Both the position numbers and the translations under genes were made by a program. A model generated the notes under the pieces. That model saw only the letters and a list, made by a program, of their open reading frames with translations. It was not told the DNA's origin and did not search any database. 64,000 nt of DNA, taken from assembly GCF_021605415.1 (NCBI RefSeq), contig NZ_WKEQ01000002.1, positions 124,001 through 188,000 of the forward strand, in the 5' to 3' direction. The DNA is from Pseudomonas syringae (GTDB lineage Bacteria; Pseudomonadota; Gammaproteobacteria; Pseudomonadales; Pseudomonadaceae). Below, piece by piece: positions 26,611 through 35,770 of this stretch (its first letter is position 1; every line of letters begins with the position of its first letter).

Positions 26611-27036
26611 ATGAACGCACAAGCGCAAATCCAGACGTTGATCGACACCTACCGTCAGGCTGTCATGGCCAAAGACGTGGACAAAGTCATGGCGCTGTAC
26701 GCCGATGACATCCTCTCGTTCGATGCCATCAAAGCCCTGCAATTCAAGGGCAAACCTGCTTACCGCGAGCATTGGCTGGCGTGCATGGAAATGTGCCCCG
26801 GCCCGCATGTTTTCGAATTCCAGGACATCACTATCGAAGTCAGCGACAACATCGCTTTCGCTCACTGGGTCGCCAACTGCGGCGGCACCAATGAGAAGGG
26901 CGAAACCCAGAGCTGCTGGATGCGCGCCACCGCGTGCTACCGGCAAGTCGGCGGGGCGTGGCGAATCGTGCACGAGCACTGGTCGGCACCGTTCGACCCG
27001 ATGAGCGGCGCGACTTTGTTCGACGTGCAGCCCTGA
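26611..27036 (+). CDS. SnoaL/YybH-like (NTF2-fold) protein
   Basis: 141-aa protein with the NTF2 cone fold pattern: an N-terminal helix IQTLIDTYRQAVMAKDVDKV, then LYADDILSFDAI and a C-terminal GGAWRIVHEHWSAPFDPMSG. These proteins are often small isomerase- or hydrolase-like, or only bind ligands; no catalytic pair can be assigned. It sits 40 bp before the DGPF-sigma pair on the same strand and may form one transcription unit with it. Confidence 0.82.
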   Translation: MNAQAQIQTLIDTYRQAVMAKDVDKVMALYADDILSFDAIKALQFKGKPAYREHWLACMEMCPGPHVFEFQDITIEVSDNIAFAHWVANCGGTNEKGETQSCWMRATACYRQVGGAWRIVHEHWSAPFDPMSGATLFDVQP

Positions 27037-27076
27037 TCCTCGTCCATAGTTGATCCGTTCGATTCAGGAGAAAGCC

Positions 27077-27421
27077 ATGAAGTATTTATGCCTGGTCTAC
27101 AGCGATGAGCACCTGTTGCATTCGCTGCCGGAAAGCCCTGAAGACGCCGAGTGCATGGCCTACGCCGAGTCGGTGCAAGGCAGCGGCCGCATGGTTGCCG
27201 CCGAGGCGCTGGAGTCGGTGCAGACGGCGACGACGGTGCGCATGCGCGGCGGCAAGCTGTCGATCACCGATGGGCCGTTCGCCGAAACCAAAGAGCAACT
27301 GGCCGGTTTCTACCTGATCGAGGCGCGGGATCTGAACGAGGCCATTCAGGTGGCCGGCGACATTCCGGCGGCCCGGGTGGGCTGTGTCGAAGTGCGTCCC
27401 GTACGCCAGTTGAATCCCTGA
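27077..27421 (+). CDS. YciI-like DGPF-domain protein
   Basis: 114-aa protein of the YCII/DGPF family; the name-giving motif appears as ITDGPFAETKEQLAGFYLIE. CAGGAGAAAGCC precedes ATG 27077. Its stop codon directly abuts the ATG of the sigma factor gene. DGPF proteins are the standard genomic partners of ECF42 sigma factors and are thought to be part of their target regulon, but their enzymatic role, if any, is unclear. Confidence 0.9.
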   Translation: MKYLCLVYSDEHLLHSLPESPEDAECMAYAESVQGSGRMVAAEALESVQTATTVRMRGGKLSITDGPFAETKEQLAGFYLIEARDLNEAIQVAGDIPAARVGCVEVRPVRQLNP

Positions 27422-28648
27422 ATGACGGCGGTTCAGGCGCGGGTCGAGCAGGTCTATCGCAAAGACTCGCGACGGATTCTGGCGACGTTGATTCGCCTGC
27501 TCGGCGATTTCGACCTCGCCGAAGAAGCCTTGCACGAGGCGTTCTTCGTCGCGGTCGAACGCTGGCAGCGCGACGGCGTGCCGGATAACCCTCGCGCCTG
27601 GCTCGTCTCCACCGGGCGTTTCAAAGCCATTGATGTGTTGCGCCGTCGTGCAAGGTTCAAGGCGTCGCGTCCGCTGTTATTGGCACAACTGGATGAACTG
27701 GAGCAGGCCGACTGGAGTGTTGAGGATGTGGAAGACGATCGCTTGCGGCTGATCTTCACCTGTTGTCATCCGGCGCTGGCGGCGGATGCGCAAGTGCCGC
27801 TGACCCTGCGCGAAGTCTGCGACCTGACCACGGAAGAAATCGCCCGGGCGTTCCTGTCGGCACCGGCCGCCATTGCCCAGCGCATCGTGCGCGCCAAGGC
27901 GAAAATCCGCGACGCGAAAATCCCTTATCAAGTGCCGGGCCTGAGCGAATTGCCCGAGCGTCTCGACAGCGTCTTGCGCGTGATCTATCTGGTATTCAAC
28001 GAAGGCTATTCGGCGTCCGTGGGCCCTGAATTGACCCGCGATGACCTGACGCATGAAGCGATCCGCCTTGGACGGTTGTTAATGGAGTTGCTGCCGGAGC
28101 CGGAGGTCATGGGGTTGCTCGCGCTGATGTTGCTGCATGAATCGCGGCGTCCGGCGCGCACCTCTGAAGAGGGTGAACTGATTTTGCTGGATGACCAGGA
28201 TCGCTCACTGTGGGACGCCGAATTGATTGCTGAAGGTTGTGCGCTGGTGGAACGGGCGCTGACGACTCGACGCTTCGGGCCGTATTGCCTGCAAGCGGCC
28301 ATCGCCGCCGTGCATGCCGAGGCGGTGACTGCGGCGGACACGGATTGGCAGCAGATCGTCGGTCTGTACGACGTTTTGCAGCGGGCAATGCCGTCGCCAG
28401 TCATCGAGTTGAATCGCGCAGTGGCGGTTTCCAAGCGCGATGGTGTGTCGGCGGGGCTGACACTGGTTGATGCGATTCTGGATCGCGGCGAATTGCAGGA
28501 CTATCACCTGGCGCACTCGGCGCGGGCGGAATTCTGTCGGCAGTTGGGCCGAGTAGAAGAGGCGCGCGCGGCATATGAACGGGCATTGTCATTGACCCGA
28601 CAAACGCCGGAGCGGCGCTTTATTGAAGCGCGATTGCAACAACTGTAG
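27422..28648 (+). CDS. ECF42-type RNA polymerase sigma factor with C-terminal extension (DUF6596)
   Basis: 408 aa, about twice the length of a classical ECF sigma factor. Region 2 is in the first ~90 residues (RRILATLIRLLGDFDLAEEA, DNPRAWLVSTGRFKAIDVLR), region 4 around residues 120-170 (LTTEEIARAFLSAPAAIAQR), and the remainder is a long helical, TPR-like extension with DRSLWDAELIAEGCALVERA and YCLQAAIAAVHAEA. This is the ECF42 plan, in which the extension is needed for activity and no anti-sigma factor is encoded; none is seen here. Directly follows the DGPF gene. Confidence 0.9.
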   Translation: MTAVQARVEQVYRKDSRRILATLIRLLGDFDLAEEALHEAFFVAVERWQRDGVPDNPRAWLVSTGRFKAIDVLRRRARFKASRPLLLAQLDELEQADWSVEDVEDDRLRLIFTCCHPALAADAQVPLTLREVCDLTTEEIARAFLSAPAAIAQRIVRAKAKIRDAKIPYQVPGLSELPERLDSVLRVIYLVFNEGYSASVGPELTRDDLTHEAIRLGRLLMELLPEPEVMGLLALMLLHESRRPARTSEEGELILLDDQDRSLWDAELIAEGCALVERALTTRRFGPYCLQAAIAAVHAEAVTAADTDWQQIVGLYDVLQRAMPSPVIELNRAVAVSKRDGVSAGLTLVDAILDRGELQDYHLAHSARAEFCRQLGRVEEARAAYERALSLTRQTPERRFIEARLQQL

Positions 28649-28680
28649 GCGCAGCCTTCGGCAGCACCTACAGGGTTTTT
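28643..28680 (+). terminator. Dispersed repeat acting as terminator
   Basis: CTGTAGG ... CCTACAG stem around GCAGCCTTCGGC, then GGTTTTTC. The left arm includes the TAG stop codon of the sigma factor gene. Confidence 0.7.
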
Positions 28681-29534
28681 CATTCAAGCATTTTGCTGAG
28701 TAGCCAACTTCCCGCCGGCCCCGGCGGATACAGCCGTGACCACAATGCATCGACGAACACCGGTTTTGGCCAGCCACGGACTTTGATTTCGACCAGTGTA
28801 CCGGTGCCGAAACGTCCCACCAGCCAACGCGGCAAAGGCGCCCAGCCGAATCCCTTTTCGGCCATTTCCAACAGCATCAGATAACTCGGCGCCGACCACA
28901 CGCGACCCTTGGCCCGACTGTCATAAGGATTGACGATAGTCGCCAGACGCAACTCCCGATGTTGCTCCAGCACCTGTTGATCGATGAATCGCAAGGTCGT
29001 CAGTGGATGATCTTTGGACACAAACAGCGCGATCTCGGTGCGTTCGTCGACGGTCGACGTGGCGAGATCCGGCGGGTAGCTGCTTCGCAGTTCAGCGAAC
29101 GCCAGATGGGCCCGACCGCGTTGTACCAGGGACACCAGGTCATCGCATTCGGCGATCAGGCATTCAAGTTCGAGATCCGGGTAACGCTGCTCGAAACCCA
29201 CCAGCGCCGCTTCGAAACGGTCGGACTGATACGTGTCGGAAATCGCCACGGTCAGCTTCGGTTCGACACCTTGGGCCAGTTGCCGGGCGGTCATGTCCAG
29301 ACGACTGGTCGCCGCGAGGATCGCCTCGGCCCGTTGCAGCATGACGTGACCGGCCGGGGTGAGGCTCGGTTTGCGGCTGCTGCGGTCGAACAGGATCAGA
29401 TCCAGATCGATCTCAAGGCTCGCCACCGCCGCGCTGATGGTCGACTGACTGCGCCCTAGCTTGCGCGCCGCCGCCGAAAATGAGCCTTGAGTCGCCGCCT
29501 GAACAAACGCCAGCAACACTTCGTGAGAGGCCAT
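28680..29534 (-). CDS. LysR-family regulator, divergent from a PACE exporter
   Basis: 284-aa LysR regulator: N-terminal winged helix SFSAAARKLGRSQSTISAAV followed by the periplasmic-binding-protein-like effector domain (TVAISDTYQSDRFEAAL). Divergently transcribed from the PACE-family gene with an 88-bp shared region, the arrangement of AceR-AceI-like pairs, so it probably activates that pump in response to its substrate. The end is helped by the neighbouring dispersed repeat. Confidence 0.88.
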   Translation of the reverse strand: MASHEVLLAFVQAATQGSFSAAARKLGRSQSTISAAVASLEIDLDLILFDRSSRKPSLTPAGHVMLQRAEAILAATSRLDMTARQLAQGVEPKLTVAISDTYQSDRFEAALVGFEQRYPDLELECLIAECDDLVSLVQRGRAHLAFAELRSSYPPDLATSTVDERTEIALFVSKDHPLTTLRFIDQQVLEQHRELRLATIVNPYDSRAKGRVWSAPSYLMLLEMAEKGFGWAPLPRWLVGRFGTGTLVEIKVRGWPKPVFVDALWSRLYPPGPAGSWLLSKMLE

Positions 29535-29622
29535 GAACTATCGCCCTGATCGATGGTTATTGGTTTTGAAGTATCGGTGCGAGGCCGGATGATGGCAACC
29601 ATCGTTACTCAGGAGATCGGCC

Positions 29623-30060
29623 ATGACCGCTCACAAGACCATCACTGAACGTGTTCTCCAGGCCATCGGTTTCGAACTGTTGGCCGTGGTTATCTGTACG
29701 CCGCTGCTGGCGTGGATCATGGACAAGCCGCTTCTCGACATGGGCGTGGCGACCGTCGCCATTGCTGTGTTGGCGCTGGCCTGGAACGTGGTGTTCAACA
29801 GCGCGTTCGACCGATTACTCAAACACTGGAACATCGAGCGTAACGCCTGGATTCGTGGTGTGCATGCGCTGCTGTTCGAAGGCGGACTGATCGTTCTCGG
29901 CGTGCCGTTGGTGGCGTGGTGGTTGTCGATCAGTCTGTGGCAGGCGTTTTTGCTGGATATCGGCATCTTGCTGTTTTTCCTGCCGTACACCTACGCGTAT
30001 CACTGGGGCTACGACGTCATTCGCGAGCGCATCACCGCAGCCCCCACATCCCCCCTGTAG
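29623..30060 (+). CDS. PACE-family efflux transporter (AceI-like)
   Basis: 145-aa inner-membrane protein with four hydrophobic helices arranged as two BTP repeats. First repeat RVLQAIGFELLAVVICTPLL carries the conserved membrane glutamate (Glu in GFELLA) known to be essential in AceI; second repeat VHALLFEGGLIVLGVPLVA. AGGAGATCGGCC precedes ATG 29623. AceI exports chlorhexidine and short-chain diamines; the native substrate here is not known. Confidence 0.9.
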   Translation: MTAHKTITERVLQAIGFELLAVVICTPLLAWIMDKPLLDMGVATVAIAVLALAWNVVFNSAFDRLLKHWNIERNAWIRGVHALLFEGGLIVLGVPLVAWWLSISLWQAFLLDIGILLFFLPYTYAYHWGYDVIRERITAAPTSPL

Positions 30061-30090
30061 GCGCTGCCGCAGGCTGCGATCTTTTGACCT
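30056..30090. repeat. Dispersed repeat, GCTGCCGCAGGCTGCGATC family
   Basis: CTGTAGGCGCTGCCGCAGGC TGCGATCTTTT, in inverted orientation relative to the copy near 131; overlaps the stop of the PACE gene. Confidence 0.7.
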
Positions 30091-30096
30091 GTTGCT

Positions 30097-30855
30097 TTAG
30101 AGGAACATCCCGCCCGAAGCCTCAATGCGCTGACCGTTAATCCAGTTCGCCCCGGGGCTCAGCAGCAATGCCAGCGCCCCGCCAATATCATCCGGCTGCC
30201 CGGCACGTCCCAGCGCCGTGTTGTCGGCAACCATCGCATTCACCGCCGCATTGTCCCGCACGCTGCCGCCACCAAAATCCGTTTCGATCGCCCCCGGCGC
30301 AAGAATATTCACGGTGATCTGCCGCGCACCCAACTCCTTGGCCTGATAACGCGTCAGCACTTCCATCGCGCCTTTCATCGCCGCATAGGCGCTCGCGCCC
30401 GGCAGACTGAAACGGGCGAGGCCGCTGGAGACGTTGACGATGCGCCCACCGTCATTGAGCAGCGGCAACAGTTGTTGAGTGAGGAAAAACGGCCCTTTGA
30501 AATGCACGTTCACCAGCATGTCGAATTGCTCCACCGTGGTTTCGGCGAACGGCACATGCAGTCCGACTCCGGCATTGTTGATCAAGAAATCAAAACGCGA
30601 CTGGCCAAAAGACGTCTGCAACGCGTGTTCGACCTGCCTGCCGAAATCATCGAAGGTTTCGCTGCGGCCCACATCCAATTGCAGCATCACGGCCCGGGCG
30701 CCGAGTTTTTCAAGTTCGCTGACCAGCGCCTGCGCTTCATCAGCGCGACTGTTGTAGGTGCCGACGATGTCCACGCCTTGTGCCGCGAGGTGCAGGGCAG
30801 CGTTTTTGCCGAGGCCACGGCTGGCGCCGGTGATCAGTGCGATTTTGCGGTTCAT
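30097..30855 (-). CDS. Short-chain dehydrogenase/reductase
   Basis: 252-aa classical SDR. NAD(P)-binding TGASRGLGKNAALHLA (TGxxxGxG), NNAGVGLHVP (NNAG), catalytic Tyr/Lys in AYAAMKGAME and preceding Ser in VSSGLARFSL. The ending GANWINGQRIEASGGMFL is the usual SDR C-terminus. AGAGGGAAC precedes ATG 30855. Divergent from a LysR gene that probably controls it. Substrate unknown. Confidence 0.9.
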   Translation of the reverse strand: MNRKIALITGASRGLGKNAALHLAAQGVDIVGTYNSRADEAQALVSELEKLGARAVMLQLDVGRSETFDDFGRQVEHALQTSFGQSRFDFLINNAGVGLHVPFAETTVEQFDMLVNVHFKGPFFLTQQLLPLLNDGGRIVNVSSGLARFSLPGASAYAAMKGAMEVLTRYQAKELGARQITVNILAPGAIETDFGGGSVRDNAAVNAMVADNTALGRAGQPDDIGGALALLLSPGANWINGQRIEASGGMFL

Positions 30856-30975
30856 GGTGTTCCCTCTTGAGCGATGAATGTCGATGGAGCAAAGTCTATT
30901 TATCCGCTACAGGGTGATAAACAGGCCTGGATCGGAATCACTTGTCGGTCAGTCCGAACAATCAGAAGGTCAGCC

Positions 30976-31872
30976 ATGAACAAACTGGAACTGCTGCGCA
31001 CGTTCGTGAGGGTCAGCGAATTGTCGAGTTTCACCCTCGCCGGGGAAGACCTCGGCTTGCCGCGTTCCACTGTGTCCGAGCATGTGCAGGCACTCGAAGC
31101 GCTGCTTGGCACGCGCCTGTTGCAGCGCACCACGCGCAAGGTTCAGGCGACTCAGGACGGTCTGGTGCTGTACGAGCGCAGCAAGAATTTGCTGTCGCAC
31201 ATGGACGAGATCGAGGGTTTGTTTCATCAGGACGAAGCCTCGTTGACCGGGCGCATCCGCATCGACTTGCCCAACATCCTGGCGCGGCAAGTGGTGATGC
31301 CGCGTCTGCCGACGTTCATGGCTCGGCATCCAAACCTTGAATTGGAAATCAGCAGTACGGATCGCCGTGTTGATTTGCTCGGCGAGGGTTTCGATTGCGT
31401 GTTGCGGGTCGGCGCGCAGCCGGATCAGACGGTGGTGGCGCGGCATCTGTGCGACTTCGTGATGGTCAACTGCGCGAGCCCGGCGTATCTCGAACGCTAT
31501 GGCGTGCCACACAGCCTCGAAGACCTGACGCAGCATCGGCTCGTGCATTACGTCGGTGTGCTGGGCGCGCGTTCGGAAGGTTTTGTCTATGAGCACGACG
31601 GACGAGTACATCGGGTGCCGATGGCCGGCAGCGTAACGGTGAACAATACCGACGCCTACGAAGCGGCGTGCCTGGGCGGATTCGGCCTGATCCAGGCGCC
31701 ACGCCGGGGGATGCAAGTGCATCTGGATCGCGGCGACCTTGTGAAGGTCTTGCCGCAATTCAACGCGCCGGCCCTGGAGGTTTCCTTGTTGTACGCCCGG
31801 CAGCGCCACCTGCCGCTACGGGTGCGGGCGTTCATGGACTGGCTGACCGACGTCATCCGCTCCAGCCCCTGA
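30976..31872 (+). CDS. LysR-family regulator, divergent from the SDR gene
   Basis: 298-aa regulator with the CrgA/DhcR-type LysR pattern: ELSSFTLAGEDLGLPRSTVS helix-turn-helix, RLLQRTTRKVQATQDGLVLY linker and an effector domain with GRIRIDLPNILARQVVMPRL. AGAAGGTCAGCC precedes ATG 30976; upstream codons in this frame are not used. Faces the SDR gene across 120 bp, the classical arrangement for a LysR regulator and its target. Confidence 0.88.
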   Translation: MNKLELLRTFVRVSELSSFTLAGEDLGLPRSTVSEHVQALEALLGTRLLQRTTRKVQATQDGLVLYERSKNLLSHMDEIEGLFHQDEASLTGRIRIDLPNILARQVVMPRLPTFMARHPNLELEISSTDRRVDLLGEGFDCVLRVGAQPDQTVVARHLCDFVMVNCASPAYLERYGVPHSLEDLTQHRLVHYVGVLGARSEGFVYEHDGRVHRVPMAGSVTVNNTDAYEAACLGGFGLIQAPRRGMQVHLDRGDLVKVLPQFNAPALEVSLLYARQRHLPLRVRAFMDWLTDVIRSSP

Positions 31873-32278
31873 TGATTCCGTTGTAGGAGCTACACCGGGC
31901 ACGCGCTTCCAGCCGACCATGGTGCCGAGCCCACAATCAGTTCGCGGCGCACGCACACCCACAGTATCGACACGTCCGCAGACGCCCTGCTGCTGAGGTT
32001 AAACACCACGTCATTGACCACCTCCAGCAACGCCGAATCCACCTCGGCAGCCGCGTTCGCCTTGTAAAAAGAAGAATGAACTTTTTGTGACGGCAAAATG
32101 ACCTCAAATCAATAACTTACCGGTGGTCGGATTATCTTCAAGAACCGCTCCGTAAGGCCGATCACCCTTAAGTTACGTTGCGCGCCGTTGGCCGATGGCC
32201 GCGGTTCGTCGACAGGGAAGTCCGGCCTATTTCACGCCCCAGTACGGCGTGTCTCATCCCTGTTACGAGTACCTTGCG
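31873..32278. other. Intergenic region without a supported gene
   Basis: 406 bases between the LysR gene and the chemoreceptor. It starts with a single TTGTAGGAGCTACACC fragment resembling the arm of the dispersed repeats. No convincing ORF on either strand has both an ATG and a ribosome site, and no strong terminator or RNA gene is seen; it presumably holds the chemoreceptor promoter. Confidence 0.5.
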
Positions 32279-33904
32279 ATGTCTCTGCAAAAATCCTTGA
32301 GAGCCCAAATACTGGCCCTGCTCAGCGGTAGCCTGCTGGCGATGCTGTTGATCGCGCTGGCCTGTTTTCACTTCCTCTCCAACGGCGTGCAAAACTACAG
32401 TCAATTGATCGCCGGCCCTCTGCACACGTCGCAATTGATCGATGAAGCGAACCTGCAATTCAAAGTGCAGGTTCAGGAATGGAAGAACGTCCTGCTGCGT
32501 GGCAAGCTACCGTCCGACCTGGCCAAATACTGGGGCCTGTTCGAAGATCGTCAGCGCGATGTGCAGGGAATTTTGAGCGAACTGGCGAGCCAGAAAGGCA
32601 TCGACGCGGGGCTCAAGACACGCATCGAACGCTTGCGCGAAGAACACCGTTTGCTCGGTGCCGCTTACCAGAAAGGGCGCGACGCCTTTGTGGCGGCCGG
32701 TGGTGATGCGGCGGCCGGCGACGCGGCGGTCAAGGGCATGGATCGTGCCGCCAGCGACCAAATGAGCGAACTGGTCGTCGAACTGCGCAAGCTAGGCACC
32801 GAACAATCGGCCGTCATCAGTGCCGACGCCGACCGCACGGTGTTGCTGGGGTTGCTGGTCATGCTCGCGTCGGGCCTGCTGATCGGTCTGCTGAGCCTGT
32901 GGCTGGTCAACCGCAATCTGGTCGACCCGATCCACAAGCTGATCGACTACGTCACGCAACTGAGCCGTGGCCGCTTCGCCGATCGCGTGGTCAGCCATCG
33001 TCGTGACGAGCTGGGCAATCTGGCCGCCGCGGCCAATACCCTGCGCGATTTTCTCTCTGAAACGTTTAACCGCTTGCAGCGCAGCGCCTCAGACCTTGAT
33101 AGCGCCAGCGGCGAATTGCAATCGATTGCCAGCCTGATGGCCGGTGGCACCACCGAGCAATTCAGCCGCACCGATCAGGTGGCTACCGCAATGAACGAAA
33201 TGTCCGCTACTGCCCAGGAAGTCGCGCGCCATGCCGCTGATGCCGCGCGGGCGGCCGACGATGCCGATCAGTCCGCTCAGCAAGGCGAAAAAGTCATGCA
33301 GGGCACTATCCACACCATCACCCAAATGCGCGGCGAAATCGCCAATACCGCCAGCGTGATTCGTCGTCTCGAAGCTGACAGTGGCCGCATCGGCAAAGTG
33401 CTCGAAGTGATTCGCGGCATCGCCGAACAGACTAACTTGCTCGCGCTCAACGCTGCCATCGAAGCGGCGCGTGCCGGTGAGGCCGGCCGCGGTTTTGCCG
33501 TGGTCGCCGATGAAGTGCGCAGCCTGGCGCAGCGCACGGCGGCCTCGATTATCGAAATCAATCAGATCATCCAGACCGTGCAGACCGGTGCGATAGACGC
33601 GGCGCAGGCCATCGAAAGCGGTCAATCGCGTAGCGATGAAAGCGTCAAGCAAGTGACTCAGGCGGGCGCCATGCTCGAACGTATTACCCATGCAGTCGAA
33701 GCGATTCGCGACATGAATCGTCAGATCGCCACCGCCGCTGAAGAACAAACGTCTGTGGCCGAAGACATCTCGCGCAACCTCACCGAGATCACCGCGATTG
33801 CGAGCACCAACCTCGACAACGTGCAACGAACCGAAACCGCCAGCCAGAATCTGCATGGCCTGTCGGGTGCGTTGAACGAAGTCACTGCGCGCTTGGGCGC
33901 CTGA
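32279..33904 (+). CDS. Methyl-accepting chemotaxis protein, transmembrane
   Basis: 541-aa chemoreceptor. TM1 is residues ~10-33 ([20 protein letters not shown]), a ~150-residue periplasmic four-helix-type sensor follows, TM2 is about 186-208 ([19 protein letters not shown]), then a HAMP domain ([20 protein letters not shown]) and the signalling domain with [20 protein letters not shown] at the hairpin tip. ATG 32279 places the first membrane helix at the proper N-terminus; the ribosome site is weak. Ligand unknown. Confidence 0.92.
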   Translation: MSLQKSLRAQILALLSGSLLAMLLIALACFHFLSNGVQNYSQLIAGPLHTSQLIDEANLQFKVQVQEWKNVLLRGKLPSDLAKYWGLFEDRQRDVQGILSELASQKGIDAGLKTRIERLREEHRLLGAAYQKGRDAFVAAGGDAAAGDAAVKGMDRAASDQMSELVVELRKLGTEQSAVISADADRTVLLGLLVMLASGLLIGLLSLWLVNRNLVDPIHKLIDYVTQLSRGRFADRVVSHRRDELGNLAAAANTLRDFLSETFNRLQRSASDLDSASGELQSIASLMAGGTTEQFSRTDQVATAMNEMSATAQEVARHAADAARAADDADQSAQQGEKVMQGTIHTITQMRGEIANTASVIRRLEADSGRIGKVLEVIRGIAEQTNLLALNAAIEAARAGEAGRGFAVVADEVRSLAQRTAASIIEINQIIQTVQTGAIDAAQAIESGQSRSDESVKQVTQAGAMLERITHAVEAIRDMNRQIATAAEEQTSVAEDISRNLTEITAIASTNLDNVQRTETASQNLHGLSGALNEVTARLGA

Positions 33905-33961
33905 CGCGCGGACGGTGTACCGATTCGGATACCGAGTGCGTACACAGACCTCTGTAGGTGC

Positions 33962-35146
33962 TCAGGCAATCGGCAGGTGGAAGATGAAGACTGTGCCGTT
34001 CTGCGCATCCGAGGTGGCTTCGAGCGTGCCGCCGTGGGATTTGGCGATCTGGCTGGCAATGTACAACCCCAGTCCTAGGCCGGCCCTGGGTGTTTCGCCC
34101 TGTGCCGGTCGCGAGTACGGCTGAAACAGAAAGGGCAGGGCGCTGTCGGCGATCTGTCCCTCGTTCTTGACGGTCAGCACGAATTGCTCGTGGTCGATGG
34201 TGGCGCGCACTTCGACCGTGCCGCCCGGCTCTCCATGAGCCACGGCGTTGGCCAGCAGGTTGGACAACAATTGCCCCAGTCGCTCACGGTCGCAATGCAG
34301 TTCAGGCAAATCATCCAGGCGCGTGTCGATAATCACGCCGGGATGCACACTCTGGATTTCGCCCACCACCTGTTCGAGCACGGAGCGCACATCGGTGCAG
34401 GTTTGCAGACGCAGCGGAATGCCCTTGCCCTGACGGCCGCGAGCGAAATCCAGCACGTCGTCCACCAGTCGGGTCGCGCGGCGGGCGCTGCCGAGAATCT
34501 GCGTAAGACGCGCCGCAATGGGCGGTTCGGGGTTTTTGCGCAACAGCATTTCGGCGCCGGCGCTGATGGCGAACAACGGGTTGCGCAAATCATGCCCGAG
34601 GACGGCGATGAACTGTTCGCGCAGCACACTGGTATCCAGTTCGGCCTGCAACTCGGATTCGGCACGCTGCTGGTTTTCTTCTGCTTCGATCTGCAGGGCA
34701 AGCAGTCGTGCAAAAGATTCCAGCGTGACCCGGATGCTGCTGGACTTGAGTTCGGCGGGTGTCGGATCGAGCGCGCAAATCGTGCCGAAAAAACGCCCGT
34801 CGGTGCGGAACACTGGCACCGAAATATAGCTTTCGAACTGGTAAAGGCGCGGTGTGTGGTGATCGCGATAGAGCGGGTCGTCACTGGCCTTGTCGATCAG
34901 CACCGAGACATGATGGGCGCGAACTTCATGACACAGCGTGCTGGAGACCTCCAGTTCGCCGCCGACCTGCAGACCGATATTCAGTCGGTCAAGCACCGCG
35001 CAGGCTGTCCAGGAGTCTTCGGTGACCCGTGCCACGGCGGCGAAGCGCAAACCGGTCAATTCCTGAACCACCTGAAGCATGGCCGGAACGGCACTGATGC
35101 GACCGATGGTGGCGATATCTGCTACTACTGCTTGATCTGCGCCCAT
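33962..35146 (-). CDS. Soluble GAF-domain sensor histidine kinase
   Basis: 394 aa, no membrane helices. A GAF domain (about residues 15-155; LTGLRFAAVARVTEDSWTA, FESYISVPVFRTDGRFFGTI) precedes a HisKA domain with the phospho-acceptor in FIAVLGHDLRNPLFAISAG and a HATPase domain with N box LSNLLANAVAHG and G box AGLGLGLYIASQIAKSHGG. No receiver domain and no adjacent response regulator gene, so it is an orphan kinase. ATG 35146. Confidence 0.92.
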   Translation of the reverse strand: MGADQAVVADIATIGRISAVPAMLQVVQELTGLRFAAVARVTEDSWTACAVLDRLNIGLQVGGELEVSSTLCHEVRAHHVSVLIDKASDDPLYRDHHTPRLYQFESYISVPVFRTDGRFFGTICALDPTPAELKSSSIRVTLESFARLLALQIEAEENQQRAESELQAELDTSVLREQFIAVLGHDLRNPLFAISAGAEMLLRKNPEPPIAARLTQILGSARRATRLVDDVLDFARGRQGKGIPLRLQTCTDVRSVLEQVVGEIQSVHPGVIIDTRLDDLPELHCDRERLGQLLSNLLANAVAHGEPGGTVEVRATIDHEQFVLTVKNEGQIADSALPFLFQPYSRPAQGETPRAGLGLGLYIASQIAKSHGGTLEATSDAQNGTVFIFHLPIA

Positions 35147-35254
35147 CGCTGGTTTCTCTGCACTCGTTGATTGAACCCCGGCAATACTAGCGGGCCGACG
35201 CGGATTTGGCGCGTCTGCATGCGGGACTGAAACGATTTCCCCACGCCAAAACGC

Positions 35255-35294
35255 AAAAAAGCCGCACGATCCGAAGATCGTACGGCTTTTAAAA
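35255..35294. terminator. Rho-independent terminator, bidirectional shape
   Basis: AAAAAAGCCGCACGATC-CGAA-GATCGTACGGCTTTT; closes the minus-strand PepSY gene. Confidence 0.88.
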
Positions 35295-35302
35295 GGTCGG
35301 TG

Positions 35303-35608
35303 TCAGGTGTCTTGCTTGTTGCTCAACACTTTGCCGGTGGCGGCGTCGAAGTCCACGTCGAACTCTTTGCCGTCGGCGGCGCGCAATTCAACTTCGTATT
35401 CGTAGCCGTCGAAATGGTTGTCCAGGTCAGTGTCAGTGATGGTCGCGCCCGGGTGCAACTTCAGGGCAGCCTGGTTCATTTCTTCCAGTGGCTTGATCTT
35501 GCCTTCCTTGACCAATTGAGGAATCTGGTCGACCCGCACGTCAGCCTGGGCCAGACCGGCGGTGAGGGTAAGAGCAGCGGCGGTGAACAGGGCAGTCAAT
35601 GTTTTCAT
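35303..35608 (-). CDS. Periplasmic PepSY-domain protein
   Basis: 101-aa secreted protein: signal peptide MKTLTALFTAAALTLTAGLA with cleavage near AQA, then one PepSY domain (LHPGATITDTDLDNHFDGYE, DGKEFDVDFDAATGKVL). CCAAGGAAAGCCACC precedes ATG 35608. PepSY domains often bind or inhibit proteases or respond to metals through linked two-component systems; the adjacent kinase is soluble and not obviously related. Confidence 0.9.
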   Translation of the reverse strand: MKTLTALFTAAALTLTAGLAQADVRVDQIPQLVKEGKIKPLEEMNQAALKLHPGATITDTDLDNHFDGYEYEVELRAADGKEFDVDFDAATGKVLSNKQDT

Positions 35609-35730
35609 GGGTGGCTTTCCTTGGTTTGTTTCGTTTAAGTGGGGCCAGATTAACCAGCGCAACTTAATTCACCCTTAAAAATCCCTGCCTCGCAAAACGC
35701 TGCGTACCCTGTGACTGGGTGTGATCGATT

Positions 35731-35763
35731 TATGTGTAGGCGTTGCCGAAGGCTGCTCCTACA
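35731..35763. repeat. Dispersed repeat, GTAGGCGTTGCCGAAGGCTG type
   Basis: Single copy GTAGGCGTTGCCGAAGGCTG CTCCTACAC forming a short hairpin just downstream of glpQ. Confidence 0.65.
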
Positions 35764-35770
35764 CAAGCAT

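Noticed and set aside
31890..32096. 68-aa minus-strand frame between the LysR gene and the chemoreceptor
   Set aside because: It has only a TTG start, no ribosome site and no recognisable domain.
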